The position numbers and the translations under genes were made by a program. Positions 15,081 through 33,792 of a stretch of 64,000 nucleotides of DNA are shown piece after piece (position 1 is the stretch's first letter; every line of letters starts with the position of its first letter). Source of the DNA: Dama dama (lineage: Eukaryota; Chordata; Mammalia; Artiodactyla; Cervidae); assembly GCF_033118175.1 (NCBI RefSeq), contig NC_083685.1:120102501-120166500 (forward strand), read 5' to 3'. The notes under the pieces were generated by a model, which did no database searches, was not told the DNA's origin, and saw only the letters and a list, made by a program, of their open reading frames with translations.

Positions 15081-15093
15081 TGCTGAGTCAGCA
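15081..15093 (+). promoter_or_regulatory. Perfect palindromic T-MARE upstream of the MAFG ATG exon
   Basis: TGCTGAGTCAGCA is the full 13-bp T-MARE palindrome recognised by Maf homodimers and Maf-CNC heterodimers. A second TGACTC follows two bases later. It lies about 410 bp upstream of the coding exon. MAFG induction by NRF2 through antioxidant response elements is established, so autoregulation through this element is plausible. Confidence 0.7.
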
Positions 15094-15533
15094 TGACTCG
15101 CCAGGAACAGCCATGCTCTGGGGCGCACTGGGGTTATTTTTAAAGCTCCCGGCTTCCTTCTAGGCTGGCCCCTCCCGCATCCTTCTAATCTCTACCCCTC
15201 CACTCCCGGCCCCTTTACTTGCCTCTGCCTCCCTAATAGCCCTTCAGTTCCCCTTCCCCCATCTGACCCTCCTAGCCTCCCACCTAGTTCCCTAGGGGCA
15301 GGGTGGACAGGGAGCAACCCAGCTCTGGAGAGGCCAGGTATCAAAGGGAAGGGGCAGGCAAGGGGTGAGGCTGGGGGGGCGGGGCGGGGCTGGGTGTGTT
15401 CCCCTGGGTAGACAGAGGGTGTCAGGGGGGCTCAAGGCTCTGTGTGGATTGGGGAGGGAAAGGGTGTGGTCTCCAGGGTCCTGACCTTCGCTCCCTGTCT
15501 CGCAGAGTGCCTGCTTGCTGTGCCCCCCGGGTT

Positions 15534-16119
<586 letters not shown>

Positions 16120-19100
16120 GGACACACTTGGCCAGGCGGGTCTGCAAGGGGCCAGTAGGCGCATGGCAAATTCGGCAGCCCTGTCCCCTTCTTCCTCCCT
16201 CCTCTTCCTCTTCTCTCCTTTCCTCCTCTCCTACCTCCTCCCTTCCCTGCAAAGCACAACCTGCACCCCAGGGGCGCTGGGCTGAGCCCCTTTGATCTCG
16301 TCTTTGTCATCGTGTGTTTTGTACGTTGGGATTGGTCAGTTTGGCGGTGACGTGGGGTCGCCCCCGCCCCCTGTGTACCATGGGCAGGTGGGCTTGGAGT
16401 CGAGTCAGCCTGTGGGAGTGGACAGAGGAAAATCAAGCGGGTTCTCTGGGGCATGTTCCCCTGAGCATGGAGGGCTGCAGGGCAGGAGAGGCTGTTCTCA
16501 CTATGGAGTGACCCACAGGCTCTGAAGGCCACCAGGTTAGCAGGAGGTTCACTCTCAGTCCAGCCCGCAGGCCTAGACAGGATCGGCTGTCCCCGAGGGC
16601 CCTGGACAGGCGAGCCACCAGTCTGGCGCTAGGGGGGATGGGACGTCGTGTGGCTGTGGGCCAGGGGCCTTGGCACTCACGCCTGACGTGTTGCACTGAA
16701 CAAGACCAAATCACTGGTTGTGAGCGTGAAGGGTGTGTCCAGTGTCCTTCGATGGGTCCCGTGTCACTGTTTACATGACCTGTTTGTGTGGTTACATAGC
16801 CCTTTATTTAAAAGAGAGAAGTTCCTTTTACGAAGTTATTAAATTATATGTTTAAAAGCTAGAGAAAAAAAAAGCTGCAGAGTATTTATAAAACTGTCTT
16901 TTTAAAAAAAAAAAAAAAGCAAGAACATTTGACCATATACATGGAAAAGGGAAGAAAGTATAATAGAAACTTTGCTAGTTTAAAAAAAAGAAAAAAAAAA
17001 TTCTTTCTTGTAAACTTACAGACAAGTCTTTGTGGCTGTTGGAGTTTAGTTTTTATATACACAGAGTTATCAGACGTTATTTATAAAACTTAGTTTAAAA
17101 AAAAAAAGACAAAAAAAAAAGCCAAGCCTCGAGCGACCAGAAGGCGCGTCCTGACGTCCTCTTTGCTATCTCTTTTGCAATTGTACCGAAAGTGACTTAC
17201 TCCCTTGCCCCTTCCTGCTTCCGTCTCTTGCCGGTGCCGTGGTGTCGTCCGTGCCTGGTGAGGTCTTGTGCAGCGTCACGTGCTGGTGCTTCTGGTGACC
17301 TTTGACCTGTGGGTGTCACTTCTTGTGTCTGTTCTCCCGTGTTTGTTTTTTTGGATTTGGTTGTGGTTTTGCTTCTGCTGACTTGTCAGGCCCAGGCTGT
17401 CGTGCCGGGCTGCGCCTGCTCCAGTGGAGCTTGGGGATCTGCGCCGCCAGCCCTGCCTCTTCTGTTTTGGCACTCACCTTGAGCCCCAGGGCGGGGGTCA
17501 GTTGCAGGGTTCTGCCATACCCCAGGCTGACCCTTGGCTTCGCATGTGTGTCTCAGGCTTGGGCTGATCCAGCAGCAGTGTAGGTGAAAATGGGGGCTAT
17601 CCTGGGCGCCCCACCCCACTGCTCCCTGCACTACTTCCTTATCCTCGGCCTCTGGCCCTGGGTGGGGGCTCACAGGGATCAAGGAGTCACTGTGGGTGCC
17701 CACCAGGCCAGGGCCAAGCTGCCCCTGGCTGTCTTCCTTCTGGCCTTCAGTCACCGTGTTTGGGCTCCAGCCACCAATCGGAGATTTGTTCCTGTGGGTT
17801 TCAGGTGGGCCTCAGCAGGGGAAGCCCAGGGACCCACTGCCCACTCATCCCAGAGCTGTTTCCATGCTGCAGGACGGTGCTTCCCAGGCAGAGCCAGGTG
17901 TTTTCGGGGCCCACCTGGAGCAGCCCCTTCTCCTTGCCTGAAGGCCTGGGGGTCCCCACCAGTGCCAGACAAGGGCTATGGTCTCCGGGGCCAAGTCCTG
18001 TCCCTCTTCTCCCCCCGAACATGCTGGCAGCTCTTGGCTTTGGGCCTTCTTTCACCGCCCTTTGGGGTCTGTGTCTTCCAGGGATCCACTGCTCAGCTTG
18101 TGGAGGTGCTTCCCCAGGGCTGAGCCCACCTTCCCGTCATGGCAACTCAGTGAGGCAGCCAGTCTCAGACTTGGCTTGGGCAGCTGCTTGTAGGCACATG
18201 ATGGGGGCTGTCTGTGGTGCCTGCCCCACCCCCCAAGAGGCTGCTCCCCTGGCTCTGGCCATGTGGGGTTTGGCTACTACTTGGGGTCGCTGGCTGGCTT
18301 TTCTGGGGGCCCTGAACCCCTCGAAAAAGCACAGAAGTGGGCTGGTGAAAAGAAAAACAATGTGGCCTGGCAGGGTTTAACCTTGTAGACAGTAGAATCT
18401 TCATCCCAGAGTTTGATGCAGCATGCCTAAGCTCTGGGAAATTTGGGCTGTCTACTTCTGTTGTCTTGTTGGGCTTGATCTTGACCCTAGACACTCAGAG
18501 ACATTCCTGGCTATACCCAGGTTGGCTTGCAATGGAGATTTTGACCATTGACTCTGAATCACTTAGTGGCTTCCTTTGGCTCCCTGCAGTCTGGCTTTGT
18601 CTACCTAAGGTCCAGAAGAGAGTGGTTGATGTTGCTTGTAGCAGCAAGTTGGAATCACATCATAAGAATCCCTAAAGAGAGATCATGCCCTGTCCTGGAC
18701 AAGGGGAGGGACAGGCTCTCAGTGTCCAAGTACAGTCCCCACTTTTGTTCTGGAGGTGGAGCCTCTATCTCTGTGCACTCCTGTCATGCTGTAGACCTGG
18801 AGAGAGGAAGGTTTGAGGGTGGGCATGTGCTGAACAGAATTACAGGTCCTTGGTTTGGTTTACAGACACGTCTGGATTTAGTGAGACTATGCTTCCTTTT
18901 GAGGTTTTTGGATTTGGAGCGACTCTTCCTTGGATCTGGGGAGCATCTTGCTCCCCTTAAGCCAGCCTCTTGGGGCTTCTCTGCCCCTCCCCCACTTCAT
19001 TTGGTTCTTGACAGTAGATCCTGTGTCCACATGTGGTTGTTTGGTGTCTTTTTGATTCTCGTTAATTCATTTTTCCTACTGTGAGTGTGTCGTGTTCTTT

Positions 19101-20495
19101 CTCCTCAACTTTTTGACACAGCGAATTGAGGACTTTGGCTCAGGCCAAGTCTCCCAAACTTGTCCGCTAAGTAAACCATAATGTGCACCTTCCTACACTT
19201 TGCCCTTGCCCAGTCTTCCCTTATCCCAACATGGACACTCAGATTTCAGAGGCGAACCCTTTGGGAACAGGTCAGCTTCTGCCCAGAGTTATGGCTCCAG
19301 GGAGCCCTCCGCGGGGCTCTTGGCCACTGCTCCAGGTTACACTCACTGCATTGGAGAAGCTATGGCTGCTGGGTGGTGTGCTGGTTTCTGCCAGGTGCCA
19401 GGTCTCCCTGGAGGCTTTTCTATTCTTGGTCCAGGCCTCCAGGTCTGGGCACAACCCTGACCATCAGCAGCAGCCTCAGTGGTCAGTGCCTGGGCCTGCA
19501 GCTCTGATCCACTGCAGCCTGCTTTGGGACAGATGGTCAAGTCCCATCGTGTCACTGCTGCTTCCCTCTCTGGGGTGGCCGGTTGGCCAAAGCTTCCGTC
19601 CACAGCTGGGAAGCCACAGCCTGCAGCACTGTTTCCGCTCTAGGATCTTGTAAGTTACTTTTTTAGGCTGTGGTTTGGTGAAAGGAACCAACACATTAAC
19701 GATTTTTTCCCCCAGAAGCCACCGAATAATTCTTCCTGGCAGGTTTTTGCCTTCCTGTTAGCTGTCTGGTTTTGAAGCCGATGGGAAGAGGCAAGGGTGT
19801 GCCCTGGAGACTGGTAGCTTGTCTTGCTCTGGTCTGTGTCCTGAGCATGTGCTATACTTGTTGGACCAGTCGCACACATTTCCACCCCACCCTGGAGCAG
19901 CAGCCTTGGTACGTGGGTGTCCCTCCAGTTTGAGCTGGAGTGTTAGGAGAGCCGTCCCTAGTGACCTGTGAAGGGGGACCCCTCTAACAACCTTGTGTCC
20001 CAGCCCCACCCTCCACATCCCCTCAAACTGCTAGTCCCTGAAGCCTTTAACCAAACGGGAGTGGGTACAGAAAACCTTCTCCTGGCATCTTAGGGCAGCA
20101 GGATAAGGGCTGTCCAGTGTGTCCAGCTCTGCTGCTCTCCTGGCACTGAGAAGGTGGGCCGAGCAGAGTTGATCAGATCCTACCTGCCCTAACTGCCTAA
20201 GGCTAAAGACAGGAAGTGGGGGGGCCGGGGGTACGCTGGGATCTGCCGGGCGGGCGGGGGTTGTTGAAGATCCAGGTGGGGAAGGGCCTCACTGGGGCAC
20301 CCTGGCTGACCTGGGCGGCCGCGGCCTCGTGCTCTCCCTGCCCTGTGCAGTATTTATTGCTAAATTATTGTCCAGGAGGGGCGGCACTGGGCCAGGCCCC
20401 GGGTATTTATTGCTGTACATAGTGTATGTTTGTGATATATAAGGTTTTCTTTATTTTGTATATGATCAATAAACACCTTTTAAAGAGACTGGCAG
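16120..20495 (+). terminator. MAFG: MAFG long 3'UTR and distal poly(A) signal
   Basis: About 4.4 kb without splice evidence up to AATAAA at 20468-20473, followed by a GT-rich stretch. An ATTAAA near 16838 and A-rich sequence to about 17125 offer a possible proximal site. A 60-base CU-rich tract lies just after the stop codon (about 16187-16250). The motif TATTTATAAAACT occurs twice (near 16883 and 17080). At the distal end 'gtatttattgct' is repeated about 50 bp apart (about 20350 and 20403), followed by an exact Pumilio element TGTACATA at 20414-20421. These features point to heavy post-transcriptional control. The UTR extent is inferred from the lack of other genes and from the long MAFG 3'UTR in human. 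Confidence 0.75.
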
Positions 20496-20499
20496 GTGT

Positions 20500-20612
20500 T
20501 TCCTTGGGGCAACGCGCGGGCGGGGCGGAAGGGCGGGGCGGGTCTTGCGCGCATGCGTTGGTGCGTGGCCTGCCGGGAGGCGGAAGCGGAAGCGCGAGTC
20601 TCCTCAGGAGCG
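20500..20612 (+). promoter_or_regulatory. SIRT7: SIRT7 core promoter
   Basis: A CpG-rich TATA-less promoter. It shows an NRF1-like site TGCGCGCATGCG at 20546-20557 and two adjacent ETS-type CGGAAG motifs (20581-20592), a classic housekeeping arrangement. It lies entirely within about 140 bp between the MAFG distal poly(A) signal and the SIRT7 ATG. Confidence 0.75.
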
Positions 20613-23600
20613 ATGGCTGCCGGGGGTCTGAGCCGGTCCGAGCGCAAGGCAGCGGAGCGGGTACGGAGGTTGCGAGAGGAGCAACAGAGAGAGCGCCTCC
20701 GCCAGGTACGCCGCCGCCCGCCCCGCGCCGCGTCCCCAGCCCGCGCCGCCCTCACCGCCCGCCCCGCGCATGCAGGTGTCGCGCATCCTGAGGAAGGCGG
20801 CGACCGAGCGCAGCGCCGAGGAGGGCAGGCTTCTGGCCGAGAGCGAGGACCTGGTGACCGAGCTGCAGGGCCGGAGCAGGCGGCGCGAGGGCCTGAAGCG
20901 GCGGCAGGAGGAGGCAAGTCCCGGGCGCGGGCGGACTGGGCGGGCGCGCGGGCGGGCCGGGGCCGGCTCAAGACCGGCCTCGGTGTCTTGGCAGGTGTGC
21001 GACGACCCGGAGGAGCTGCAGAGGAAAGTCCGGGAGCTGGCCAGCGCCGTCCGCAATGCCAAATACCTGGTCGTCTACACGGGCGCGGGGATCAGCACGG
21101 TAGGGATCCGAGGCGGGGACGACTGCGCCCTGGATCGGCTCCCAGGTCCTGGGAAACACGGATTGCTGGAGCTTGGGCAGGCGGGGGGCGCCCCCTTCTG
21201 GGTATCTGACTCCAGCACTGAGCACAGTATTCTGTTAAGCAATGGTACCGATTTGCAAAAGCTTACTGTAAAAGCGCCTGCTGAGCGTCTTTTACTTTTT
21301 TAGAGAAACTCGAAATGACTCCATTTGGATTTTCGTTAAGTAGATAGACGTTTTAAAATATTTGAAGTTTGCATTACACTCAGTTAGAGACAAGAAAGGA
21401 AGAGTGATAAAAACAGGACTTGATCGTTTGTTGCTTGTCCGAAGGCTGTGTGGGCAGAGCTAAGCCCTGAACTACCTTCATTCTGAAGGTTAAAGTAAGG
21501 TACGTAGAACACAAGGCAATACACATTAGAGTGCATTAGATAAGGAAGGGAATTGCTATGGCTTTTGGTAAGTTTTATAGAGAAGCTACCTGGGCAGTCG
21601 AATGTGACTAGCTTGGATAGTGTGGATAGCACGCGCTTTAATTGCTGGGTGCAAGTTGAGTGTGACCTGCATGTAGGCCCAGCAGAGGTGAATAAACAAG
21701 GATTTCCATCAAGAATCCATAGGTGGTGATACTAAGCCGTATAAGCAAATGACTAATGTGAAGCTGGCTGTGCTAGGCCCCTAGAATGAAAATCCCAATA
21801 CACCCTCTGGTTTCAGCTGGAAAATCCATCTGATTGTTTTTCTGTGGGAGGTGGCATGGCATTGAGTCTGGGCCTTGAAGGGTGGGTAAGATTTTACAGG
21901 CACTTGTGAAGTAAGACACTCCATGCAGGGATGACTGAAGAGGCCCAATAGCGAAAATGTGTAAGGTATGTTAACTGCTTTAACTTACCAACACCTGGAA
22001 CCCTGGCACATGTGACCTCCTATCATGTGATTATGTGAAAGCAGTGACATCACTTTTTAAAGAATTGTAAGCAGCTTCTAAAACCACATGCTGTTCACTA
22101 ATTTGCTCTGAGTGTTACTGTTTGAGGTTCCCATTTTCCATGTGCATATGAATTTCTGGTCAGAATGGGCATTTTTCTGAGCTTAAGCACCCAAGAAGAG
22201 ACAGGGCTCCCCACAAGGGAGGTCACTCACAGCCTGGGGAAGCACAGGCTACCTTGATCTTGGCACACTCTGTTTTCTTCTCTTGGGGTAGCTCTGTTTC
22301 AGTGGATTGGAAACTTGGGAAATTCAGTAACGTTTATCTTGTCTGAAGAGGTTGGCCTTTGTGAAGGTAGGCCAAGAACCATTTACAGCATCAGGATCTG
22401 AGAACTTGGAGGGTGGAGTATTCCACTTATGGGTTCAGTGTTTGCTAACCCTTGAGTACTGGCTAGACCCTGGGGACATACTGATGAGCCTGATCAGTCT
22501 TCCCCCTCAGTATGAGGACAGACCTGTCCACAGAGCCCAGGCTGGACTACATGGTAAAGAGGCTCCCAGCACGAACAAGGCTCCTTGGAGCTTAGAAGGA
22601 TGAGCTGGAACAGGTCGGGGCAGGGGTCCTAGTGGAGCGGAGAAGCCACTAGGGGTGCACTCCATCTGGGTGGATGTTAGACTAGGAAATGCTCAGCTTA
22701 TGGAACGAATTGACCAGTTTGTGGACCAGCCTGGGAAGTACTGAGAGAAATTCTTGGGAATTCTGTCAGTGCCTCCAGTGATCTTTCCACTGGGCTTATC
22801 TCCTTTCTGAACCTGCAGGCAGCCTCTATCCCAGATTACCGGGGCCCTAATGGAGTGTGGACGCTGCTTCAGAAAGGAAGAAGTGTTAGGTGAGCAACCT
22901 GGCACAGCATTTCTACCTGGTTGAACAGGGCACATGCACCTGTCCTTGCAACTCCCCTCACCTTTGCTTCCCTTCCACCTAGCAGTGCTGCTGACCTGAG
23001 TGAGGCTGAGCCAACCCTCACCCACATGAGCATCACCCGCTTACATGAGCAGAAGCTGGTAAGAGCCCAGAGTGGCTAGTGTCCAGCCATCCTTCAGTAT
23101 CCCCCTTAGATAACAAAGGCTGCAGATGCTCAAGTCCCTTGTATAAAAAGGACATAGTGTTTGTGTGTAATTTGTGCATCCTCTCCTATACTGTAAATCA
23201 TCTATGAGTTACTTATAAAACCTAATATAATGTCAGTGCTATTTAAACTGGTATAAATACAATGTAAATGCTATGCAGATTCTTGCCAGTATGTGGCCAA
23301 TTCAAGTTTTGCTTCTTGGAGCTTTCTGGATTTCTTTCCCCTGAATATTCCCACCCCACCCCACCCCAGATATTTTTGATCTTTGGTTGGGTGAATCTGC
23401 GGATGTAGAACCCTCGGATATAGAAGGCTGATTGTACTTGCTGGGTCCATGAGTAGGATCCAAAGGGCCACCTTGGTGCCCAGGCGACAGTTGCATACTA
23501 CCTCTGTCAGCTAGTGGTACCCCTGATGAGCGCCCATCAAGCAGTTTAGATTCTGGTTTGAGCTGTCATCTATTCCTCTTGTGTTTCCACTCCAAGAGTA

Positions 23601-26333
23601 GAGGGTAGCCTCTTTGCTGAATCATCACACAGAGAGTCCACCTAGGCCAAGAGCTTGTGAGGGTAGCCCCTTCCCCTCGTGTTTCTCTTGCATTTTTCCA
23701 CAGATCTCAGGAACCACGTAGATAACAGGGCAAACTAGTAAGAAGCCTCTGGAGATCCTCCGCTAAGCACCTGTTGCTGAGTGGGAGAGGGGTCGAACCT
23801 CTAGGGCTTCAAGGACCTAAAGCATCAGTCTGGGTCCTGAGCCCCTTTTCAGCCAAGAGAAGGTGGTGCAAACATTGCCTTCCTGGGGGTTCCTAGTGCT
23901 TCTGAGTGGTTGGGGGTGGGCCTGGTGCCCTCCTCATCAGAGCCTCCTGAGTCCTGCTGGGACCAGCCTGCTGCTCTGGGTTTGCCTTCAGTGCTTTGTG
24001 CAAGGTCGGAGTTTCTGCTGGGCTGGGGGCTCTGGGACCGGCAGGGTTTGGTATGCTTTCACACCTGAGTGCCGCCCCCCACTTCCTGCTGCTGACTGCC
24101 GCTATTGCCCCTCCAGGTGCAGCATGTGGTATCTCAGAACTGCGACGGGCTCCACCTGCGAAGTGGGCTGCCTCGCTCAGCCATGTCGGAGCTCCACGGG
24201 AACATGTACATTGAAGTGAGCGATCCCTCGGGGACTCGGGCCTGGGCAGGCCAGTGGCTCCCACTCACAGACCCTACTCTCCTCAGGTCTGCACAGCCTG
24301 CACTCCCAATAGGGAGTATGTTCGAGTGTTTGATGTGACGGAGCGCACTGCCCTGCACCGGCACCAGACCGGCCGCACCTGCCACAAGTGTGGAGGCCAA
24401 CTCAGGGACACCATCGTGCACTTTGGGGAGAGGGGGACGCTGGGGCAGCCTCTGAATTGGGAGGCAGCCACCGAGGCTGCCAGCAAAGCAGACACAATCC
24501 TGTGTTTAGGCTCCAGCTTAAAGGTATGCAAATAGCACCGTGGATGGGAACAGGGGTGAACCTGCCTGCAGTTGGTCAACTCAACCTTAGACCCCATCTT
24601 CCTGTATCATTCTTCTCTGGGGTGTGTGTGGTCTGTCCATCTGTCCATTCCCACAGGTTCTAAAGAAGTATCCGCACCTCTGGTGTATGACCAAGCCCCC
24701 CAGCCGGCGGCCCAAGCTCTACATTGTGAACTTGCAGGTAACTCAGGTGCTCAGAGCCGCCTCCTCAGACCTGGGCCTTAGAACAGGAGAGCCAGCCATC
24801 CCTGGGACATCTGTGTCCCACAGTCATGCACCTTGGAGGTCTGGCTAAGCAGGGTCCAAGGCCAGCAGGCTGTTGGGAAGGAGTGAGGTCCTCACTCACC
24901 TTCTCCTGTCCCCAGTGGACCCCGAAGGATGACTGGGCTGCCCTGAAGCTGCACGGCAGGTGTGATGACGTCATGCAGCTCCTCATGGACGAGCTGGGCC
25001 TGGAGATCCCCCGCTATAGCAGGTGAGGGGTACAGGCGCGTCCCCCACTTCCCTGCCCCTGTGTGGATGGGCTGTGTCTGTCGTCTTTTGTGAGCTGAGC
25101 GTAGAGAAAGCTCTGAGGTGTGGCAGCTGGCATCTGAGGCGTGACTGCGGCGTGGTGGCCTCTGCAGGGCCCAGCCTCAGCATTGGCTGAGATGTCCTGG
25201 CTGGTGTGATTCCTGCGGGGAGAGGGAATCTGCCAGGGTATGCCTGGATGTCCCCCCTTCCCCTCAGGCAGCCTGGACGGGAAGGTGCCTTGAAGGGATA
25301 TGCTCTCAGCAACTCTGCTCTTCAGGATCTGGGTGCACTTGGCTTGGGGAACTGGAATACTTTGGGGAAGCTTAAACAAATTGTGCCTTAATACAGAATT
25401 TGTGATAATTTAGACGTGGTGTGTGTATTGAGTAAAAAGTTTACACTTTCTCTCTCTGTGAATTTCCAGGGTCTTATAGGGGAAATCAATAACTTCTTTT
25501 AATCAAAGGGTTCAAGAATTAAGGATCCCTTCACCTTCTGGGCCTGGCAATTCTTGTATGTTATGTTTGTGGTGTTCTGTAATGTGGGCCTATTGTGTAC
25601 TGTACTTTTTTTTTTCACATTAACTTAGCTCATTTTCTTTATCAGTGCTTATCTGTATCTTAAGTTTATAATATGTGGTTCTACATCTCAGACACATGAT
25701 CTCGTCACGGTGTAGTGTTTAGGCCGCACCTCCCTAGTCAGCTTTCCTCCTGTCAAGTCCTGCCGTCTGGGAAGGGGAAGAGGGTCTGGTCTGCCTGTCC
25801 CTGGCTGTATGAGTGAAAGGTGGGGCCCAGGGTTGGCTAGTGACTCGTCCTTCCTGGGGCTAGTGCCTCCCCATCCCCTGTGTGCACAGCCCCCTCAAGC
25901 ACCAAGGAGGAGTGAGTTCCGCAGAGGCCGGGCTAGTCTGGGTCCTGGCCTTTGAGTTATTTGGGGAACTTACCCCTCTCACAGATGTTCTGGAGCTACC
26001 ACTGAGCACAGCCCAGCCACAATTAAGACACGGGAGGGATGCAGGGTGACCTCAGTCAGCTTTCCCGTCCTGGGGCGGGTTGTGATTGCGAGGGGCTCCC
26101 TGGCACACCTGACCCAGCTTTCCCTTTTACGTAGGTGGCAGGACCCCATCTTCTCCCTGGCGACTCCCCTGCGTGCTGGTGAAGAAGGCAGCCACAGTCG
26201 CAAGTCACTGTGCAGAAGCCGAGAGGAACCTGGGCCTGGGGACCGGGGTGCACCACTTAGCTCAGCCCCCATCCTGGGTGGCTGGTTTGGCAGGGGCTGC
26301 ACCAAACGCACAAAAAGGAAGAAAGTAACGTAA
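20613..26333 (+). CDS. SIRT7: NAD-dependent deacylase sirtuin-7
   Basis: A nuclear/nucleolar sirtuin that deacetylates histone H3K18 and supports rDNA transcription and stress responses. Ten coding exons give 400 aa: 20613-20705, 20776-20913, 20995-21099, 22819-22889, 22986-23058, 24117-24215, 24287-24523, 24657-24737, 24916-25022, 26135-26333. The NAD-binding GAGIST is at residues 107-112. Next come QNCDG at 167-171 and the catalytic His187 in SELHGN. The zinc-binding Cys are 195, 198, 225 and 228. A basic C-terminal tail (KRTKRKK) serves as nuclear/nucleolar signal. Introns 1 and 2 are tiny (70 and 81 bp). Intron 2 uses a GC donor, and exon 5 has tandem acceptors that add or omit one Ser. 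Confidence 0.97.
20914..20994 (+). other. SIRT7: SIRT7 intron 2: GC-AG type, 81 bp
   Basis: The exon ends CAG GAG GAG and is followed by gcaagt; the next exon begins after ttggcag. Only the GC donor keeps the conserved reading QEE-VCDDPEE, and no in-frame GT alternative is present. GAG|GCAAGT is the strong consensus seen at GC-AG introns. Confidence 0.85.
23093..23436 (+). mobile_element. Tigger/MER2-type DNA transposon remnant in SIRT7 intron 5
   Basis: The sequence parallels the MER2/Tigger consensus: a left end 'cagtatccccc', then 'gcagatgctcaagtccctt', and 'taaatcatctatgagttactta'. Near the right end is 'atctgcggatgtagaaccc', closing with 'aaggctgattgta'. Ends are inverted (cagtatcc versus ggctgattgta is diverged). 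It is non-autonomous; no transposase reading frame remains. A CCCCA pentamer run lies inside. Confidence 0.7.
25023..26134 (+). other. SIRT7: SIRT7 intron 9
   Basis: A 1.1-kb intron, longest after intron 3 (1.7 kb, 21100-22818) and comparable to intron 5. The middle is AT-rich (25380-25700). I recognise no named repeat and no alternative exon with convincing coding sequence. Confidence 0.5.
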
Positions 26334-26830
26334 CCTGGTGCTTGACCAAGGACAATGATGGCACTTTGAAAATGGCCGGGACTCTTGTTCAGGGGCAGCT
26401 GGCACCGTTAATGCCAGGACTGCTCCTGAGAATTCTCTGGGGGTGACATTTTCACCCTGACATGTTTAGCCATTTGTCCTCGTGGGAAGCCCCCTTGCAC
26501 TGCTGTGGTTGCCCCCTGCATGGGCCTAATGATGGAAGAGGCCTCACTCAAGCGGCCTCTTCCTAAAGAGGTGGCAGTCACACCCTCTGTGAGAACAGAA
26601 CTCCGGTTATTTCACACCTGGCCTGCAAAGAGGAAGCACAAAGCTGCCTTACCTCATTCACCAGGCCAGTCTCAGGGGCCTCGACCCAATTTCTACTACT
26701 TCTTACTGAAAACGTTAAGTTTATAGAAGCCTTTTTCTGTATTGAGTATGCTGCAAAGGGGTGATTTTTGAGCCTTGGCTCTCAACAAGCCTTTTTATTG
26801 TTATTAAACATCTCTGCACTGTCCTTCCCT
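26334..26830 (+). terminator. SIRT7: SIRT7 3'UTR and poly(A) signal
   Basis: The 3'UTR is about 490 nt. The only plausible signal is the ATTAAA variant at 26803-26808, followed by a TG/T-rich stretch. CpG-island sequence of the PCYT2 promoter starts about 60 bp further on. Confidence 0.65.
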
Positions 26831-26879
26831 TGTCAGCGACTACCTTCCTGAAGCGGTGGGTGGGAGGAGACGCCTGAAG

Positions 26880-27167
26880 GGGCGGGTGCGCCCCACGTGG
26901 TCCTGCCCCGCCCCTCTGCCAGGTGGGCGCTAAGGGATGCTGGACACAGGTCATTGGTCGGGAGCGGAGAGGCGGAATCCGGCTTGAGCGAGGTTCGCCA
27001 TTGGCCGCGTGTGTGGTGAGAGGGAGGGGCTCCGCGGGGGGCGGGGCGACGTTCGCCATTGGCCGCATGAAGCGGGTGAGACCCGCGTGACGGCGTGTGC
27101 GTGCGCGGTCTGCGGCGGCTCGGAGTCCGGAGCCGGCGGGGCAGTGTCTCGCTGCCGCCACCGGGCC
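26880..27167 (+). promoter_or_regulatory. PCYT2: PCYT2 CpG-island promoter with three NF-Y type boxes
   Basis: There is no TATA box. Three inverted CCAAT boxes (ATTGG at 26953-26957, 27000-27004, 27058-27062) are present. The last two lie within a repeated 16-base block reading gttcgccattggccgc. An E-box CACGTG is at 26894-26899. The whole promoter occupies about 300 bp between the SIRT7 poly(A) signal and the PCYT2 ATG. Confidence 0.75.

Positions 27168-33792
<6,625 letters not shown>

Larger units (their letters stand above)
11720..15505 (+). other. MAFG: MAFG intron 1
   Basis: This is a 3.8-kb intron between the noncoding exon and the ATG exon. No SINE or LINE was recognised, which is unusual for this repeat-rich window and fits a regulatory intron. 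It carries an NF-E2 type site (12242-12252), a related weaker site (tgctgattcat at about 12092), a perfect T-MARE (15081-15093), a MEF2-like site TTATTTTTAA (15134-15143) and a G-run tract (14043-14066). Confidence 0.7.

Noticed and set aside
24966..24973. Perfect CRE palindrome TGACGTCA inside SIRT7 exon 9
   Set aside because: It is explained by the conserved codons for Asp-Asp-Val-Met; a regulatory role has no independent support.
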